Source: DASSJF01 sp035934535
GTDB lineage: Bacteria > Sysuimicrobiota > Sysuimicrobiia > Sysuimicrobiales > Segetimicrobiaceae
Assembly (NCBI GenBank): GCA_035934535.1
Contig: DASYXS010000020.1
Coordinates: forward strand, 4,953-68,952
DNA: 64,000 nt
Direction: 5' to 3'
The notes under the pieces are model-generated. The model had not been told where the DNA came from, did no database searches, and saw only the letters and a list, made by a program, of their open reading frames with translations. This document shows, one piece after another, positions 15,163-23,519 of the stretch. The position numbers and the translations under genes are program-made. The first letter of the stretch is position 1. Every line of letters starts with the position of its first letter.

Positions 15163-17526
15163 ATGAGCGGCCGGTACGTCGGCGCGGTCGTTCGCCGCCG
15201 CGAAGACCCGCGCCTTCTGACCGGGAGCGGCCAGTACGTCGACGACATTCCGGCCGCCGGGTGCCTCTACGCCGCCGTCGTGCGCGCCACCCACGCGCAC
15301 GCGCGGCTCGCGCGTGTGGACCTCGCGCGGGCCCGCCGCCATCCTTCCGTCGTCGCGTGCTTCGCGTTCGCCGACCTCGCGGACGCGCTGGTCCCTCTCC
15401 CCTCCGCCGGGATCGCGCCGCCCGCCCTCGACGCGCGCGTGCGGTTCCAGATGCGGACCGCATCACAGTTTCCGCTCGCCGCGACGCACGTCCGCTACGT
15501 CGGGGAACCCCTCGCGGTGATCGTGGCCGACGGACGCGCGGCCGCGGAAGACGCGGCGGCCCTCGTTGACGCCGCGTACGAGCCGCTGCCGGTCGTGACC
15601 GACGTGGTCCGCGGACTCGAGGCGGGCGCGCCGCTGATCCACCCGGATTGGGGTGACAACGTCGCGGTCAGTTTCGCGATGCGGGTGGGCGACCCCGAAG
15701 GCGCGTTCGCCCGGGCGGCGGTGCGGGTGCGGGCCGCGTTTCATGTCCCGCGTTCTGCCGGCATGCCGCTCGAGCCGCGCGGCGTCCTCGCCGTCCCCGA
15801 CCGCCGCGGCGGCGGCATCACCGTTTGGTCGTCGACCCAGGTGCCGCACCTGCTGCAGCGCGCGCTCGCCGACGCCCTGCGCATGCCGGCGCACCGGGTC
15901 CGCGTGATCGCCCCCGACGTCGGCGGCGGGTTCGGGACGAAATGCTCGGTCTATCCCGAGGACACCCTGATGCCGGTCGTGGCGGCGCGCCTCCGCCGCC
16001 CCGTGAAATGGATCGAGACGCGTCGGGAGCACATGCAGAGCGCCACCCATTCACGGGAGCAGCTCCACGAGGCCGAGATCGCCGCGGCCGCGGACGGCGC
16101 CATCCTCGGGTTCCGGGACCGCCTGCTGCTCGATCAGGGCGCCTACAATCCGTGGGGCATCGTCCAGCCGTTCAACACGGTGGCGCACATGCTGGGACCC
16201 TACCGGATCCGGAACGCGGCGTTCGAAGCCCGCTCCGTCGTGACCAACAAGACGCCGCACGCGCCCTATCGCGGCGCCGGGCGTCCCGAGGCCGTGTTTG
16301 TGATGGAACGCATGCTCGACCTGCTCGCCCGCCGCCTGGCGATCGATCCGGCGGACCTTCGCCGCCGCAACATCATTCGCGGCGACGAGATGCCGTACGA
16401 CGCCGGATTCCCGTACCGTGACGGCAACCCGTGCGTCTACGACAGCGGGGACTTCGCGGCGGCGCTGGAGCGGGCGCTCGACCGCGTCGGCTACGACGCC
16501 TTTCGCCGCGAGCAGAAGACGCTGTGGGCCCGGGGCGTCCACCGCGGTATCGGGATCGCCGCCTACGTCGAGGGCACCGGCATCGGTCCCTACGAGAGCG
16601 CGGCCGTCCGCCTGGACTCCTCGGGCAAGGTCCTGGTGGCCACCGGCGCCTGCTCGCAGGGACAGGGCCATGAGACCAGCTTTGCGCAGATCGCCGCGGA
16701 CGCGCTCGGCGTGGGCCTCGACGACATTACCGTCGTCGGCGGCGATACGCGCGAGCTGGCCGCCGGGGTGGGGACGTTTGCCAGCCGCAGCCTGGTCGTG
16801 GCCGGCAACGCGGTGGCCGGGGCGGCGCAGGACGTGCGGCGGAAGGTGGTGCGCGCCGCGGCCGCGCTGCTCGAGGCGGCCGAAGGCGACCTCGACGTGG
16901 AGGACGGCCGGGTCTTCGTACGGGGCAGTCCGGGCCGCGCGCTGACCCTGGCGAACGTGGTGCGGTCCAGCCTGCCGACGCTTCAGGGCGCGCGCGTGGC
17001 CGATCCGATCTTCGAAGCGTCGCGGTACGAGACGGTGCCGACGGTGACCTTCGCGAGCGCCGTCCACGTCGCCGTCGTCGAGGTCGATCCCGAGACCGGC
17101 GCCGTCGCGATCCTCCGCTACGTCGTCGCCCACGACTGCGGCCGCGTGGTCAATCCGCTCATCGTGGAAGGGCAGATCCACGGCGGTCTGGCGCAGGGCA
17201 TCGGCGGCGGGATGAGCGAGCTGATCGCGTACGACGGCGCCGGACAGCTGCTGTCGGGCTCGCTCATGGACTACGCCGTGCCGAAGGCCCGCGATCTGCC
17301 CCGGTTCGAGACCATCCACCTCGAGTATCCGTCGCCGCGGAACCCGCTCGCCGTCAAAGGCGTCGGCGAAGGCGGCGCGATCGCACCGCCCGCCGCGCTC
17401 GCGAACGCGGTGGAGGACGCGCTCGCGCCGTTCGGCGTGCGCATCACGGACGGGCCCCTCGCGGCGGAACGGATCGTCGCGCTGATCGCCGCCGCCCGCC
17501 GATCATGTGATCGCTCCGAAGGCTGA
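15163..17526 (+). CDS. Molybdenum hydroxylase large subunit (xanthine dehydrogenase/CoxL-like)
   Basis: 787 residues, the full length for the family. The N-terminal a/b hammerhead domain (RREDPRLLTGSGQYVDDI, residues about 11-28) is followed by the molybdopterin-cytosine-dinucleotide-binding domain. APYRGAGRPEAV (near residue 367) has Gly-Ala-Gly where true CO dehydrogenase has an active-site Cys, so CO oxidation is not expected. GACSQGQGHET (near 500) and KGVGEGGAI (near 735, catalytic Glu) are intact. The partner FAD (CoxM) and 2Fe-2S (CoxS) subunits are not adjacent and must be elsewhere. A hydroxylation of an aromatic or aldehyde substrate is the family default. Confidence 0.93.
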   Translation: MSGRYVGAVVRRREDPRLLTGSGQYVDDIPAAGCLYAAVVRATHAHARLARVDLARARRHPSVVACFAFADLADALVPLPSAGIAPPALDARVRFQMRTASQFPLAATHVRYVGEPLAVIVADGRAAAEDAAALVDAAYEPLPVVTDVVRGLEAGAPLIHPDWGDNVAVSFAMRVGDPEGAFARAAVRVRAAFHVPRSAGMPLEPRGVLAVPDRRGGGITVWSSTQVPHLLQRALADALRMPAHRVRVIAPDVGGGFGTKCSVYPEDTLMPVVAARLRRPVKWIETRREHMQSATHSREQLHEAEIAAAADGAILGFRDRLLLDQGAYNPWGIVQPFNTVAHMLGPYRIRNAAFEARSVVTNKTPHAPYRGAGRPEAVFVMERMLDLLARRLAIDPADLRRRNIIRGDEMPYDAGFPYRDGNPCVYDSGDFAAALERALDRVGYDAFRREQKTLWARGVHRGIGIAAYVEGTGIGPYESAAVRLDSSGKVLVATGACSQGQGHETSFAQIAADALGVGLDDITVVGGDTRELAAGVGTFASRSLVVAGNAVAGAAQDVRRKVVRAAAALLEAAEGDLDVEDGRVFVRGSPGRALTLANVVRSSLPTLQGARVADPIFEASRYETVPTVTFASAVHVAVVEVDPETGAVAILRYVVAHDCGRVVNPLIVEGQIHGGLAQGIGGGMSELIAYDGAGQLLSGSLMDYAVPKARDLPRFETIHLEYPSPRNPLAVKGVGEGGAIAPPAALANAVEDALAPFGVRITDGPLAAERIVALIAAARRSCDRSEG

Positions 17527-17553
17527 CACGCGCCGCGGTGCCGCGCGCGTCAG
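17523..17553 (+). terminator. GC-rich hairpin spanning the hydroxylase stop codon
   Basis: CTGACACGCGC (17523-17533) and GCGCGCGTCAG (17543-17553) pair with one mismatch around a short loop and include the TGA stop of the preceding gene. There is no T-run, so this is at best a weak or factor-assisted terminator or an mRNA-end stabiliser. Confidence 0.4.
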
Positions 17554-17589
17554 TTCCACTACAATGGAGGGAACAGGAGGTGACGGCGC

Positions 17590-18447
17590 ATGATCCCAAC
17601 GCTTACGTTCGGGCGGACCGGACACGAGAGCACCCGGACCATCTTCGGCGCGGCGGCGCTGGCAGGGGTCACGCAGGAGGAGGCCGACCCCGTCCTCGAG
17701 CTGCTGCTGCGGTACGGGGTCAACCACATCGACGTCGCCGCGAGCTACGGCGACGCGGAACTGCGGATCGCGCCCTGGTTCCGGACCTACCGCGACCGGT
17801 TCTTCCTCGCCACGAAGACCGGCGGGCGCACGTACGACGCCGCGAAGCGGCAGATCCATCAGTCGCTCGAGCGCATGGGCGTCGGGCGGATCGACCTGAT
17901 TCAGCTCCACAACCTGGCCGATCCGATCGACTGGGACACCGCGCTGAGCCCGCGCGGCGCCCTCGACGCCTGCGTCGAGGCGCGCGCGGAGGGGCTCGTG
18001 CGGTACATCGGCGTCACCGGGCACGGTACGCAGATCGCGGCGACCCATCTGCGCAGCCTGGAACGCTTCGATTTCGACTCGGTGCTGCTGCCGTACAACT
18101 ACGTGATGATGCGGGATCCTCACTACGCGGCGATGTTCGAGCGTGTGGCCGGGGTGTGCCGCGACCGGAACGTCGCGGTGCAGACGATCAAGGCGATCGC
18201 GCGCCGTCCCTGGTGGGGCCGCGAACGCACCCGCACCACCTGGTATCAGCCGCTCGAGGACCCGCGCGACATCGACCTGGCCGTCCACTGGGTGCTCGCC
18301 CGCCCCGGCGTGTTCCTCAACACCGCCGGCGACATCGCGCTCCTGCCGTACGTCCTCGACGCCGCGGCCCGGTTTGCCGGGGCCCCGGACGAGGCGGCCG
18401 TGCGCGAGGCGACCGCGCGGTTGGAGATGCTGCCGCTGTTCGTGTAG
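17590..18447 (+). CDS. Aldo/keto reductase family oxidoreductase (second copy, short form)
   Basis: 285 residues. The tetrad is Asp48 and Tyr53 (HIDVAASYGDAE), Lys76 (LATKTGG) and His107 (LIQLHNL). The C-terminal part after residue about 170 is shorter than classical members, and the cofactor-loop region is VQTIKAIARRPWWGRERTRTTWY. ATG 17590 has a textbook GGAGGTGA site. It is followed after 11 bases by the ABC ATPase gene, so the three downstream genes probably share a transcript. The substrate is unknown. Confidence 0.9.
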   Translation: MIPTLTFGRTGHESTRTIFGAAALAGVTQEEADPVLELLLRYGVNHIDVAASYGDAELRIAPWFRTYRDRFFLATKTGGRTYDAAKRQIHQSLERMGVGRIDLIQLHNLADPIDWDTALSPRGALDACVEARAEGLVRYIGVTGHGTQIAATHLRSLERFDFDSVLLPYNYVMMRDPHYAAMFERVAGVCRDRNVAVQTIKAIARRPWWGRERTRTTWYQPLEDPRDIDLAVHWVLARPGVFLNTAGDIALLPYVLDAAARFAGAPDEAAVREATARLEMLPLFV

Positions 18448-18458
18448 CGCGGGCGCGA

Positions 18459-19139
18459 ATGACCGACCCGATCGTGGCGCTGGAGCAGGTGAGCCGGGGC
18501 TACGACGGCGGCCGCGTCATCGCCCTGCGCGATGTGACGCTCGCCGTCCGCCCGGGCGAGTTCGTGGCGGTCATCGGCCCGAGCGGCAGCGGCAAGTCTA
18601 CCCTGCTGCACCTGCTGTGCGGCCTCGACCGTCCCACGGCCGGCCGCGTGCTGTTCCGCGGCACGGAACCCGCCTCGCCCGTTGAGTGGACGAAGGTGCG
18701 CGCGCGGCACGTCGGCTTCGTGTTCCAGGCGTTCCATCTGTTCCCGACGTTGACGGCGCTCGAGAACGTGGAGATCCCGATGTTTGGCGTGGTGGCGGAC
18801 CGCGGGGCGCGCCGGCGGCGGGCCCGCGAGCTGCTCAGCCGCGTGGGACTGGCCCGGCGGCTCGACCATCGGCCGGGGGAGCTGTCCGGAGGCGAGCGCC
18901 AGCGCGTCGCGATCGCCCGCAGCCTGGCCAATTCGCCGCTGCTGATCGGGGCGGACGAGCCCACCGGCAACCTCGATTCCCGCGCCTCCGAGGAGGTCCT
19001 CGACCTGCTCGAGGACATTCAGCGCCGGGACGGTACCTGCCTGATCCTCGCCACCCACAACCGGAAGGTCGCCTCGCGCGCGGGGCGCCTCGTCGAACTG
19101 GGCGACGGCCGCGTCGTCTCCGACCGATGCGCTTCCTAA
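18459..19139 (+). CDS. ABC transporter ATP-binding protein, LolD/MacB type
   Basis: 226 residues. Walker A GPSGSGKST (residues about 41-49), Q-loop FVFQAFHLFPTLTALENVEIP, signature LSGGERQRVAIARSLAN and Walker B LLIGADEPTGNLDS are intact, followed by an H-loop (ILATHNRK). The DEPTGNLD phrase is characteristic of the LolD/MacB/FtsE group, which powers extraction or extrusion rather than classical solute uptake. The gene overlaps the permease gene by 13 bases, so the two form one complex. Confidence 0.94.
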   Translation: MTDPIVALEQVSRGYDGGRVIALRDVTLAVRPGEFVAVIGPSGSGKSTLLHLLCGLDRPTAGRVLFRGTEPASPVEWTKVRARHVGFVFQAFHLFPTLTALENVEIPMFGVVADRGARRRRARELLSRVGLARRLDHRPGELSGGERQRVAIARSLANSPLLIGADEPTGNLDSRASEEVLDLLEDIQRRDGTCLILATHNRKVASRAGRLVELGDGRVVSDRCAS

Positions 19140-20248
19140 CCATCCCCGCGCGCAACCTGAGCCGGCGGCCGGTCCGCTCCATCCTGACCGCGCTGGGCGT
19201 GGCGCTGGCCGTCGCCGGGTTCGTCGTCCTCACCGGGTTCTCGCAGGGCATGGAGCGTGCGTGGACCACGAGCCTGATCGAACGGGACGTCCACATGACC
19301 GCCGTCCCCCGGGGCACCGTGGAGATCTTGACCGCGTCGATCGACGAGTCCGTGGCCGCCCGTCTGGCGGCCTTCGACGGGATCCGCGACGCCTCGGCCG
19401 AGCTCGCGGATATGGTCATGCTGCCGTCCGGCCAGCCGGTGCTGGCGGTGGGATGGCCGCCGAGAAGCTTTCTCTGGCAGACCCTGCGGCTCAGCGCCGG
19501 GCGCCTGCCGGCCGCCATGCCGTCCGACACGGCCGTGCTGGGTCAGGGGCTCGCCGGCGCGCTGCGGCTCGGGCCCGGGGGCACGTTCCGGCTGCTCGGG
19601 ACGCCGCTCGCGGTCAGCGCCGTGTTCCGTCCGAGCGGCGTCATCAACAACAACATGGTCATCGTCCCCCTGCCGACGCTCCAGCGGCTGCTCAACCGGC
19701 CGGGCAAAGTGACCGTCCTCGACCTGCGCCTCCTGCAGCCGGGCGATCCGGCGCGGGTGAGTGCCGTGCGAGCCCGGCTCGCCGCGGCGTTTCCCGACCT
19801 CACGTTCACGGAGACCCGGTCGGTCGCCGACAGCAACGATATCCTCCGCCTGGTCCGCGCGATGGCCTGGGGCATCTCACTCATCGCGCTCGCGATGGGA
19901 CTGTTTGCCGTGCTGAACACGCTGCTCATGTCCGTCACGGAGCGGGTGCGGGAGTTCGGCGTGCTGTCCGCTCTCGGCTGGAGCCCCGGGCGCGTCCTCG
20001 CGATGGTCGTGCTCGAGGGCCTCGTGCTGTCGGTCGCAGGCAGCGCGGCCGGCATCGTGTTGGGGATCGGCGGATTGCGGTGGCTCGCGCAGGCGCCGAT
20101 GCTGCGCGGCCTGGTGGAACCCGAGACCGGCGCCCGCCTGCTGCTCGAGGTCGCCGCGGTAACGCTCGTCCTGGGGGTCGCCGGCAGCCTATACCCCGCG
20201 GCCCGCGCGGTGCGTATTCAGCCGGTCGACGCGCTGAAGTACGAGTAG
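19127..20248 (+). CDS. ABC transporter permease, FtsX/MacB-like
   Basis: 373 residues with the usual layout: one N-terminal helix (RSILTALGVALAVAGFVVLTGF), a large extracytoplasmic MacB-type domain (residues about 45-235), then three C-terminal helices with MSVTERVREFGVLSALGWSPGRVL as the FtsX coupling loop. It ends in YPAARAVRIQPVDALKYE, the family's classic tail. ATG 19127 lies inside the ATPase gene (13-base overlap). No membrane-fusion protein gene is adjacent, so lipoprotein or peptide extraction is as likely as drug export. Confidence 0.93.
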   Translation: MRFLTIPARNLSRRPVRSILTALGVALAVAGFVVLTGFSQGMERAWTTSLIERDVHMTAVPRGTVEILTASIDESVAARLAAFDGIRDASAELADMVMLPSGQPVLAVGWPPRSFLWQTLRLSAGRLPAAMPSDTAVLGQGLAGALRLGPGGTFRLLGTPLAVSAVFRPSGVINNNMVIVPLPTLQRLLNRPGKVTVLDLRLLQPGDPARVSAVRARLAAAFPDLTFTETRSVADSNDILRLVRAMAWGISLIALAMGLFAVLNTLLMSVTERVREFGVLSALGWSPGRVLAMVVLEGLVLSVAGSAAGIVLGIGGLRWLAQAPMLRGLVEPETGARLLLEVAAVTLVLGVAGSLYPAARAVRIQPVDALKYE

Positions 20249-20262
20249 GCCGGCGGCCGGCC

Positions 20263-21285
20263 TCATACGATCGCCGGGCCGCGCAGCCGCTCGTACCAGG
20301 CGGTGATGAATGGATTGAAGTACCGGTGATGCACGACGATCGATCCGTGCACTACCGGATCGTCCGCGTCGGGCGAGGCGACCTCGTGAATCGTGGCCCG
20401 CGGAAACCACCGCGCGGCGGCGGAGGGCGTGCGCAGGGCCGCGCGCGTCGGCGAGGTCGGCACGAACACGCCGTCTTCGTCTTCCGCGAACAGCACGAGC
20501 GCCGGACCGCGGAATATCGGCTGGCGGGCGGGCGGCCATGTGAGAGCCTTGAGGGCCAGCGCGCGCTCGTAGTAGCCGGCGACGGTAATCTCGTGCACCG
20601 CGGCCAGTACCTTCGCGATGATCACCGCGTTGCGGTCGTTGAGCAGCCGCGCCGCGCGCTCCCGGCGAAAGAGGCTGCCGAACGCCCGGCGCGCGCGGGC
20701 CACCTCGCGCTCGATGTTCCCATGGTGGTCACCGAGGAAGAACACGCGGGCGGCGCGCTCGCGCATTGGCGCCGGCCCGCCCGCCTCACCGTCCAGACGG
20801 ACCATGTCCGCGGCGCAGAGGACCGGGCTCACCATGACGACGCCGGCGATGCCGAGGCCGGCCGCGGCCGCCTGCAGCAGCTGCGCCACCAGGCCGGAAC
20901 CGAAGCAGATGCTGAAGAGCACCGGCTCCTCGCCGCACACGTTGAGATGCCGGATGAGGCCGCCGACCTGGGCGAACAGCGCCTGGGTGCAGAAGCGGTC
21001 GCGCGGATAGTTCACGTAGTAGATGTCGCCGTATCGCGCCACCAGATCGCGTTGATACTCGATGGACTCGGTGGCGTCCGGCAGAAACCCGGCGATCACG
21101 ATCGTGGGGGTGCGGCCCGCCCCCGCCTGCCGGAAAATCTGACCGTGCACGCCGCCGCCGTCCGGCACGGACGCCGGCGGCGAGACGAGCGGAGCGCCGA
21201 ACAAGAACGGGGTGATGGCGCCGCCGGGATCGGGGCCTCGCGAACGGCCCGCGTCGAACGGCGCCTCCGATGGTCGCGGGGTCAT
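20263..21285 (-). CDS. Alpha/beta-hydrolase-fold protein with a probable cysteine nucleophile
   Basis: 340 residues. The core strand TIVIAGFLPDATESIEYQRDLVARYGDIYYVNYPRD is followed by a nucleophile-elbow-like LFSICFGSGLVAQ (residues about 122-134), in which Cys holds the nucleophile position of the S-x-C-x-G turn. ALVLFAEDEDGVF (residues about 267-279) would supply the acid region. Histidines near the C-terminus (VVHGSIVVHH) could complete a triad. No signal peptide is present. It converges with the permease gene. The family is clear only at fold level; a thioesterase- or dienelactone-hydrolase-like activity is inference. Confidence 0.65.
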   Translation of the reverse strand: MTPRPSEAPFDAGRSRGPDPGGAITPFLFGAPLVSPPASVPDGGGVHGQIFRQAGAGRTPTIVIAGFLPDATESIEYQRDLVARYGDIYYVNYPRDRFCTQALFAQVGGLIRHLNVCGEEPVLFSICFGSGLVAQLLQAAAAGLGIAGVVMVSPVLCAADMVRLDGEAGGPAPMRERAARVFFLGDHHGNIEREVARARRAFGSLFRRERAARLLNDRNAVIIAKVLAAVHEITVAGYYERALALKALTWPPARQPIFRGPALVLFAEDEDGVFVPTSPTRAALRTPSAAARWFPRATIHEVASPDADDPVVHGSIVVHHRYFNPFITAWYERLRGPAIV

Positions 21286-21428
21286 CAGCCGTCCGCTGGT
21301 TCGGCGCGCCGCCGCCGCGCTCCTTCGCTAACGGACGATCTCCGGTAGTCCTCCACGAAGGCCCGTCCGGGTCCAGCCGCCAATACACCGCCATGCCGCA
21401 TCAAGATGCGCCGGGCAGGAGGGACGTG

Positions 21429-21857
21429 ATGGGATCCACCGATGACGACCTCAAACGGCGGGTAGACGGCGGGGACGGCATCCTGACCGTGCGCGGAAGC
21501 GGTCTCCACCGCAGCTGGAACAACATCCGCTACAAGACGGGGTTGTCCGCCAAGAACGTCGGCGCCACGCGGCTGTCCATGAACGTGGCGACGATTCCGC
21601 CCGGCGGCGTGGCCTACGCCCACGTCCACGTCGGCTTCGAGGTGATGCTCTACATTCTCGAGGGCCGCGTCCGCCACGAATACGGCCCAGACTGCTCGTT
21701 GAGCATCGACAACGAGGCGGGCGATTTCATCTTCATCGAGCCGGGGATCCCGCACGAGGTCCGCAACCTGAGCGAGACCGACCCGGTCGTCGCCGTGGTG
21801 GCGCGGTCCGACGCGTCCGAGTGGGAGCACATCGTTCCCTACGAAAGGCGGCGATAG
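21429..21857 (+). CDS. Cupin-domain protein
   Basis: 142 residues. Metal-site motifs are AYAHVHVGFEVMLYILEGRVRHEYG (residues about 58-82; His-x-His...Glu) and GDFIFIEPGIPHEVRNL (residues about 97-113; His). ATG 21429 has GGAGGGA upstream; an earlier in-frame region back to 21270 lacks cupin similarity. The stop lies 2 bases before the DUF4389 gene, so they are cotranscribed. A dioxygenase or small-molecule isomerase role is possible for the fold. Confidence 0.88.
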   Translation: MGSTDDDLKRRVDGGDGILTVRGSGLHRSWNNIRYKTGLSAKNVGATRLSMNVATIPPGGVAYAHVHVGFEVMLYILEGRVRHEYGPDCSLSIDNEAGDFIFIEPGIPHEVRNLSETDPVVAVVARSDASEWEHIVPYERRR

Positions 21858-21859
21858 CC

Positions 21860-22489
21860 GTGCAGAATGTCGAGGAGGGGTTTCCGGCGACGCTGGAAAT
21901 CGAGTACCCCGACCGGGAGCTGAACCGGCTCACGACGGCGCTCCGGCTGTTCACCGTTATTCCGATCGCGATCGTCCTCGCGCTCGTGAGCGGCCCCCAA
22001 AATGGGGGCGACCAGTCCCACCGCGGATTCGCGCTGGCGTCCGGCGGACTCGTGTTTCTGCCCACGGTGCTGCTCCTGGTCTTCACCCGCCGCTATCCGC
22101 GATGGTGGTTCGACTGGAACCTCGAATTGCTGCGGTTCTCCACCCGCGTCGCCGCGTACCTGGCGCTGCTGCGCGACGAGTATCCCTCGGCGGAGGATGG
22201 GCAGGCCGTGCATCTCGCCGTGCCGTTCCCCGATGCTCAAGGCCTGAGCCGCTGGCTGCCGTTGATCAAGTGGTTCCTGGCCATCCCGCACTACATCGTG
22301 CTCGTGTTCCTCGGCGTCGCGGCGTTCTGCTGCGTCATCATCGCCTGGTTCGCGATCTTGTTCACGGGCCGCTACCCGCGCTCGCTGTTCGAGTTCGTGG
22401 TCGGGGTGTTCCGGTGGATGCTGCGGGTGGCGGCGTACGCGTTTCTCCTCACGACCGACCGCTATCCGCCGTTCGGCGTCTCGGCGTAG
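21860..22489 (+). CDS. DUF4389 family membrane protein
   Basis: 209 residues with about four membrane helices. The family features are the repeated aromatic-Tyr-Pro motifs: LEIEYPDRELNRLTTALRLF, FTRRYPRWWFDWNLELLRFSTRVAAYLALL, FTGRYPRSLFEFVVGVFRWMLRVAAYAFLL and TDRYPPF. The unit is duplicated, as usual for DUF4389. GTG 21860 is 2 bases after the cupin stop. Function unknown for the family; it is a plasma-membrane protein by sequence. Confidence 0.87.
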   Translation: MQNVEEGFPATLEIEYPDRELNRLTTALRLFTVIPIAIVLALVSGPQNGGDQSHRGFALASGGLVFLPTVLLLVFTRRYPRWWFDWNLELLRFSTRVAAYLALLRDEYPSAEDGQAVHLAVPFPDAQGLSRWLPLIKWFLAIPHYIVLVFLGVAAFCCVIIAWFAILFTGRYPRSLFEFVVGVFRWMLRVAAYAFLLTTDRYPPFGVSA

Positions 22490-22508
22490 GAACCGCGAAG
22501 CGGGCGCC

Positions 22509-23474
22509 CTACCGGCTGAAGTCGACCGCGGTGGTGTTGCCGCCGCTCACAAGGACGCCGACGCGTTCGTCGGGCTCGGGCCGGTACCGGCCTGAGAGCA
22601 GCGCCGCCAGCGCCGCGGCTCCCCCCGGCTCGGCCGCCACGCGCACAGCCTTCCACAGCGCGACCTGCGCGTGGCCGATCGCCTCGTCGGTGACCAGCAC
22701 GACCCGGCTGACGTAGCGCTGCGCAATCGGGAACATCAGCTCACCGACGCGGCGCGGCGCGAGCGAGTCCGCCGCGATGCCCCCGGTCTCGGCGTCCACG
22801 GGGCGGCCGGCGGCCAGCGCCCGGTACAGCGTCGGCGAGGCCTCCGGCTCGACCCCGACGATGTTGATACCCCCCGCGTACCACGCCGCGATGCCCCCGA
22901 TCAATCCGCCTCCTCCGACGGCGATCAGCAGCGTGTCGAGCGCCGCACCCTGCTCTTCCAACTCGAAACCGATCGTCCCCTGACCCAGCAGCGTCTCCAC
23001 CTGGTCGAAGGCATGGATCGATAGGGCCCCGCTCCGGCCGATCCACGTTTCGCTGGCCGCGAGGGCATCCGCATACCGGTCACCGCCCACGACGAGATCG
23101 GCGCCGTACTCGCGGATGCGGTCGATTTTCGCCTGCGAGGAGATCGCCGGAACGAAGATCTTCGCCGGGATCCCGGCCTTCATCGCGGCGTAGGCCACCG
23201 CGGCGCCGTGATTGCCGCCGGACGCCGCGGCGACCCCGGCCCGCGGAACCTCCCGGCCCAGCACGTTGGCAAACGCGCCGCGCGCCTTGAAGGAGCCGGA
23301 GTGTTGAAACAACTCCAGCTTGAGAGTGATCCGGACGGGATCGAGGCCGAAGTCGGCGCCGCTCACGTCCATGATGGGGGTGCGCCGGATGTGGGACTGG
23401 ATCAGCGCGTAGGTCTCCGCGATCCGTGCCTGGGTGACATCGCCGTGGGGTGTCTCCGCCATGCCGCTTGACAT
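22509..23474 (-). CDS. Threonine/serine dehydratase-like PLP enzyme
   Basis: 321 residues, fold type II PLP enzyme. The Schiff-base Lys63 is in HSGSFKARGAF, the substrate or cofactor loop is SGGNHGAAVAYAA, and the phosphate cup is VGGGGLIGGIAAW. It ends with VSGGNTTAVDF. There is no C-terminal regulatory ACT domain, so it is the short catabolic type, deaminating threonine or serine to 2-oxo acids. Two ATGs (23474, 23462) compete; neither has a good ribosome site. It is divergent from the DNA ligase gene with an unusually AT-rich 45-base gap. Confidence 0.92.
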   Translation of the reverse strand: MSSGMAETPHGDVTQARIAETYALIQSHIRRTPIMDVSGADFGLDPVRITLKLELFQHSGSFKARGAFANVLGREVPRAGVAAASGGNHGAAVAYAAMKAGIPAKIFVPAISSQAKIDRIREYGADLVVGGDRYADALAASETWIGRSGALSIHAFDQVETLLGQGTIGFELEEQGAALDTLLIAVGGGGLIGGIAAWYAGGINIVGVEPEASPTLYRALAAGRPVDAETGGIAADSLAPRRVGELMFPIAQRYVSRVVLVTDEAIGHAQVALWKAVRVAAEPGGAAALAALLSGRYRPEPDERVGVLVSGGNTTAVDFSR

Positions 23475-23519
23475 GTTATTAAAAAGTTCACACAGTTACA
23501 AAGCATCGAATGTCGAGGG

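Noticed and set aside
15163..17526. True CO dehydrogenase large subunit
   Set aside because: The active-site Cys loop is replaced by PYRGAGR, the pattern of non-CO hydroxylases, and CoxM/CoxS are absent.
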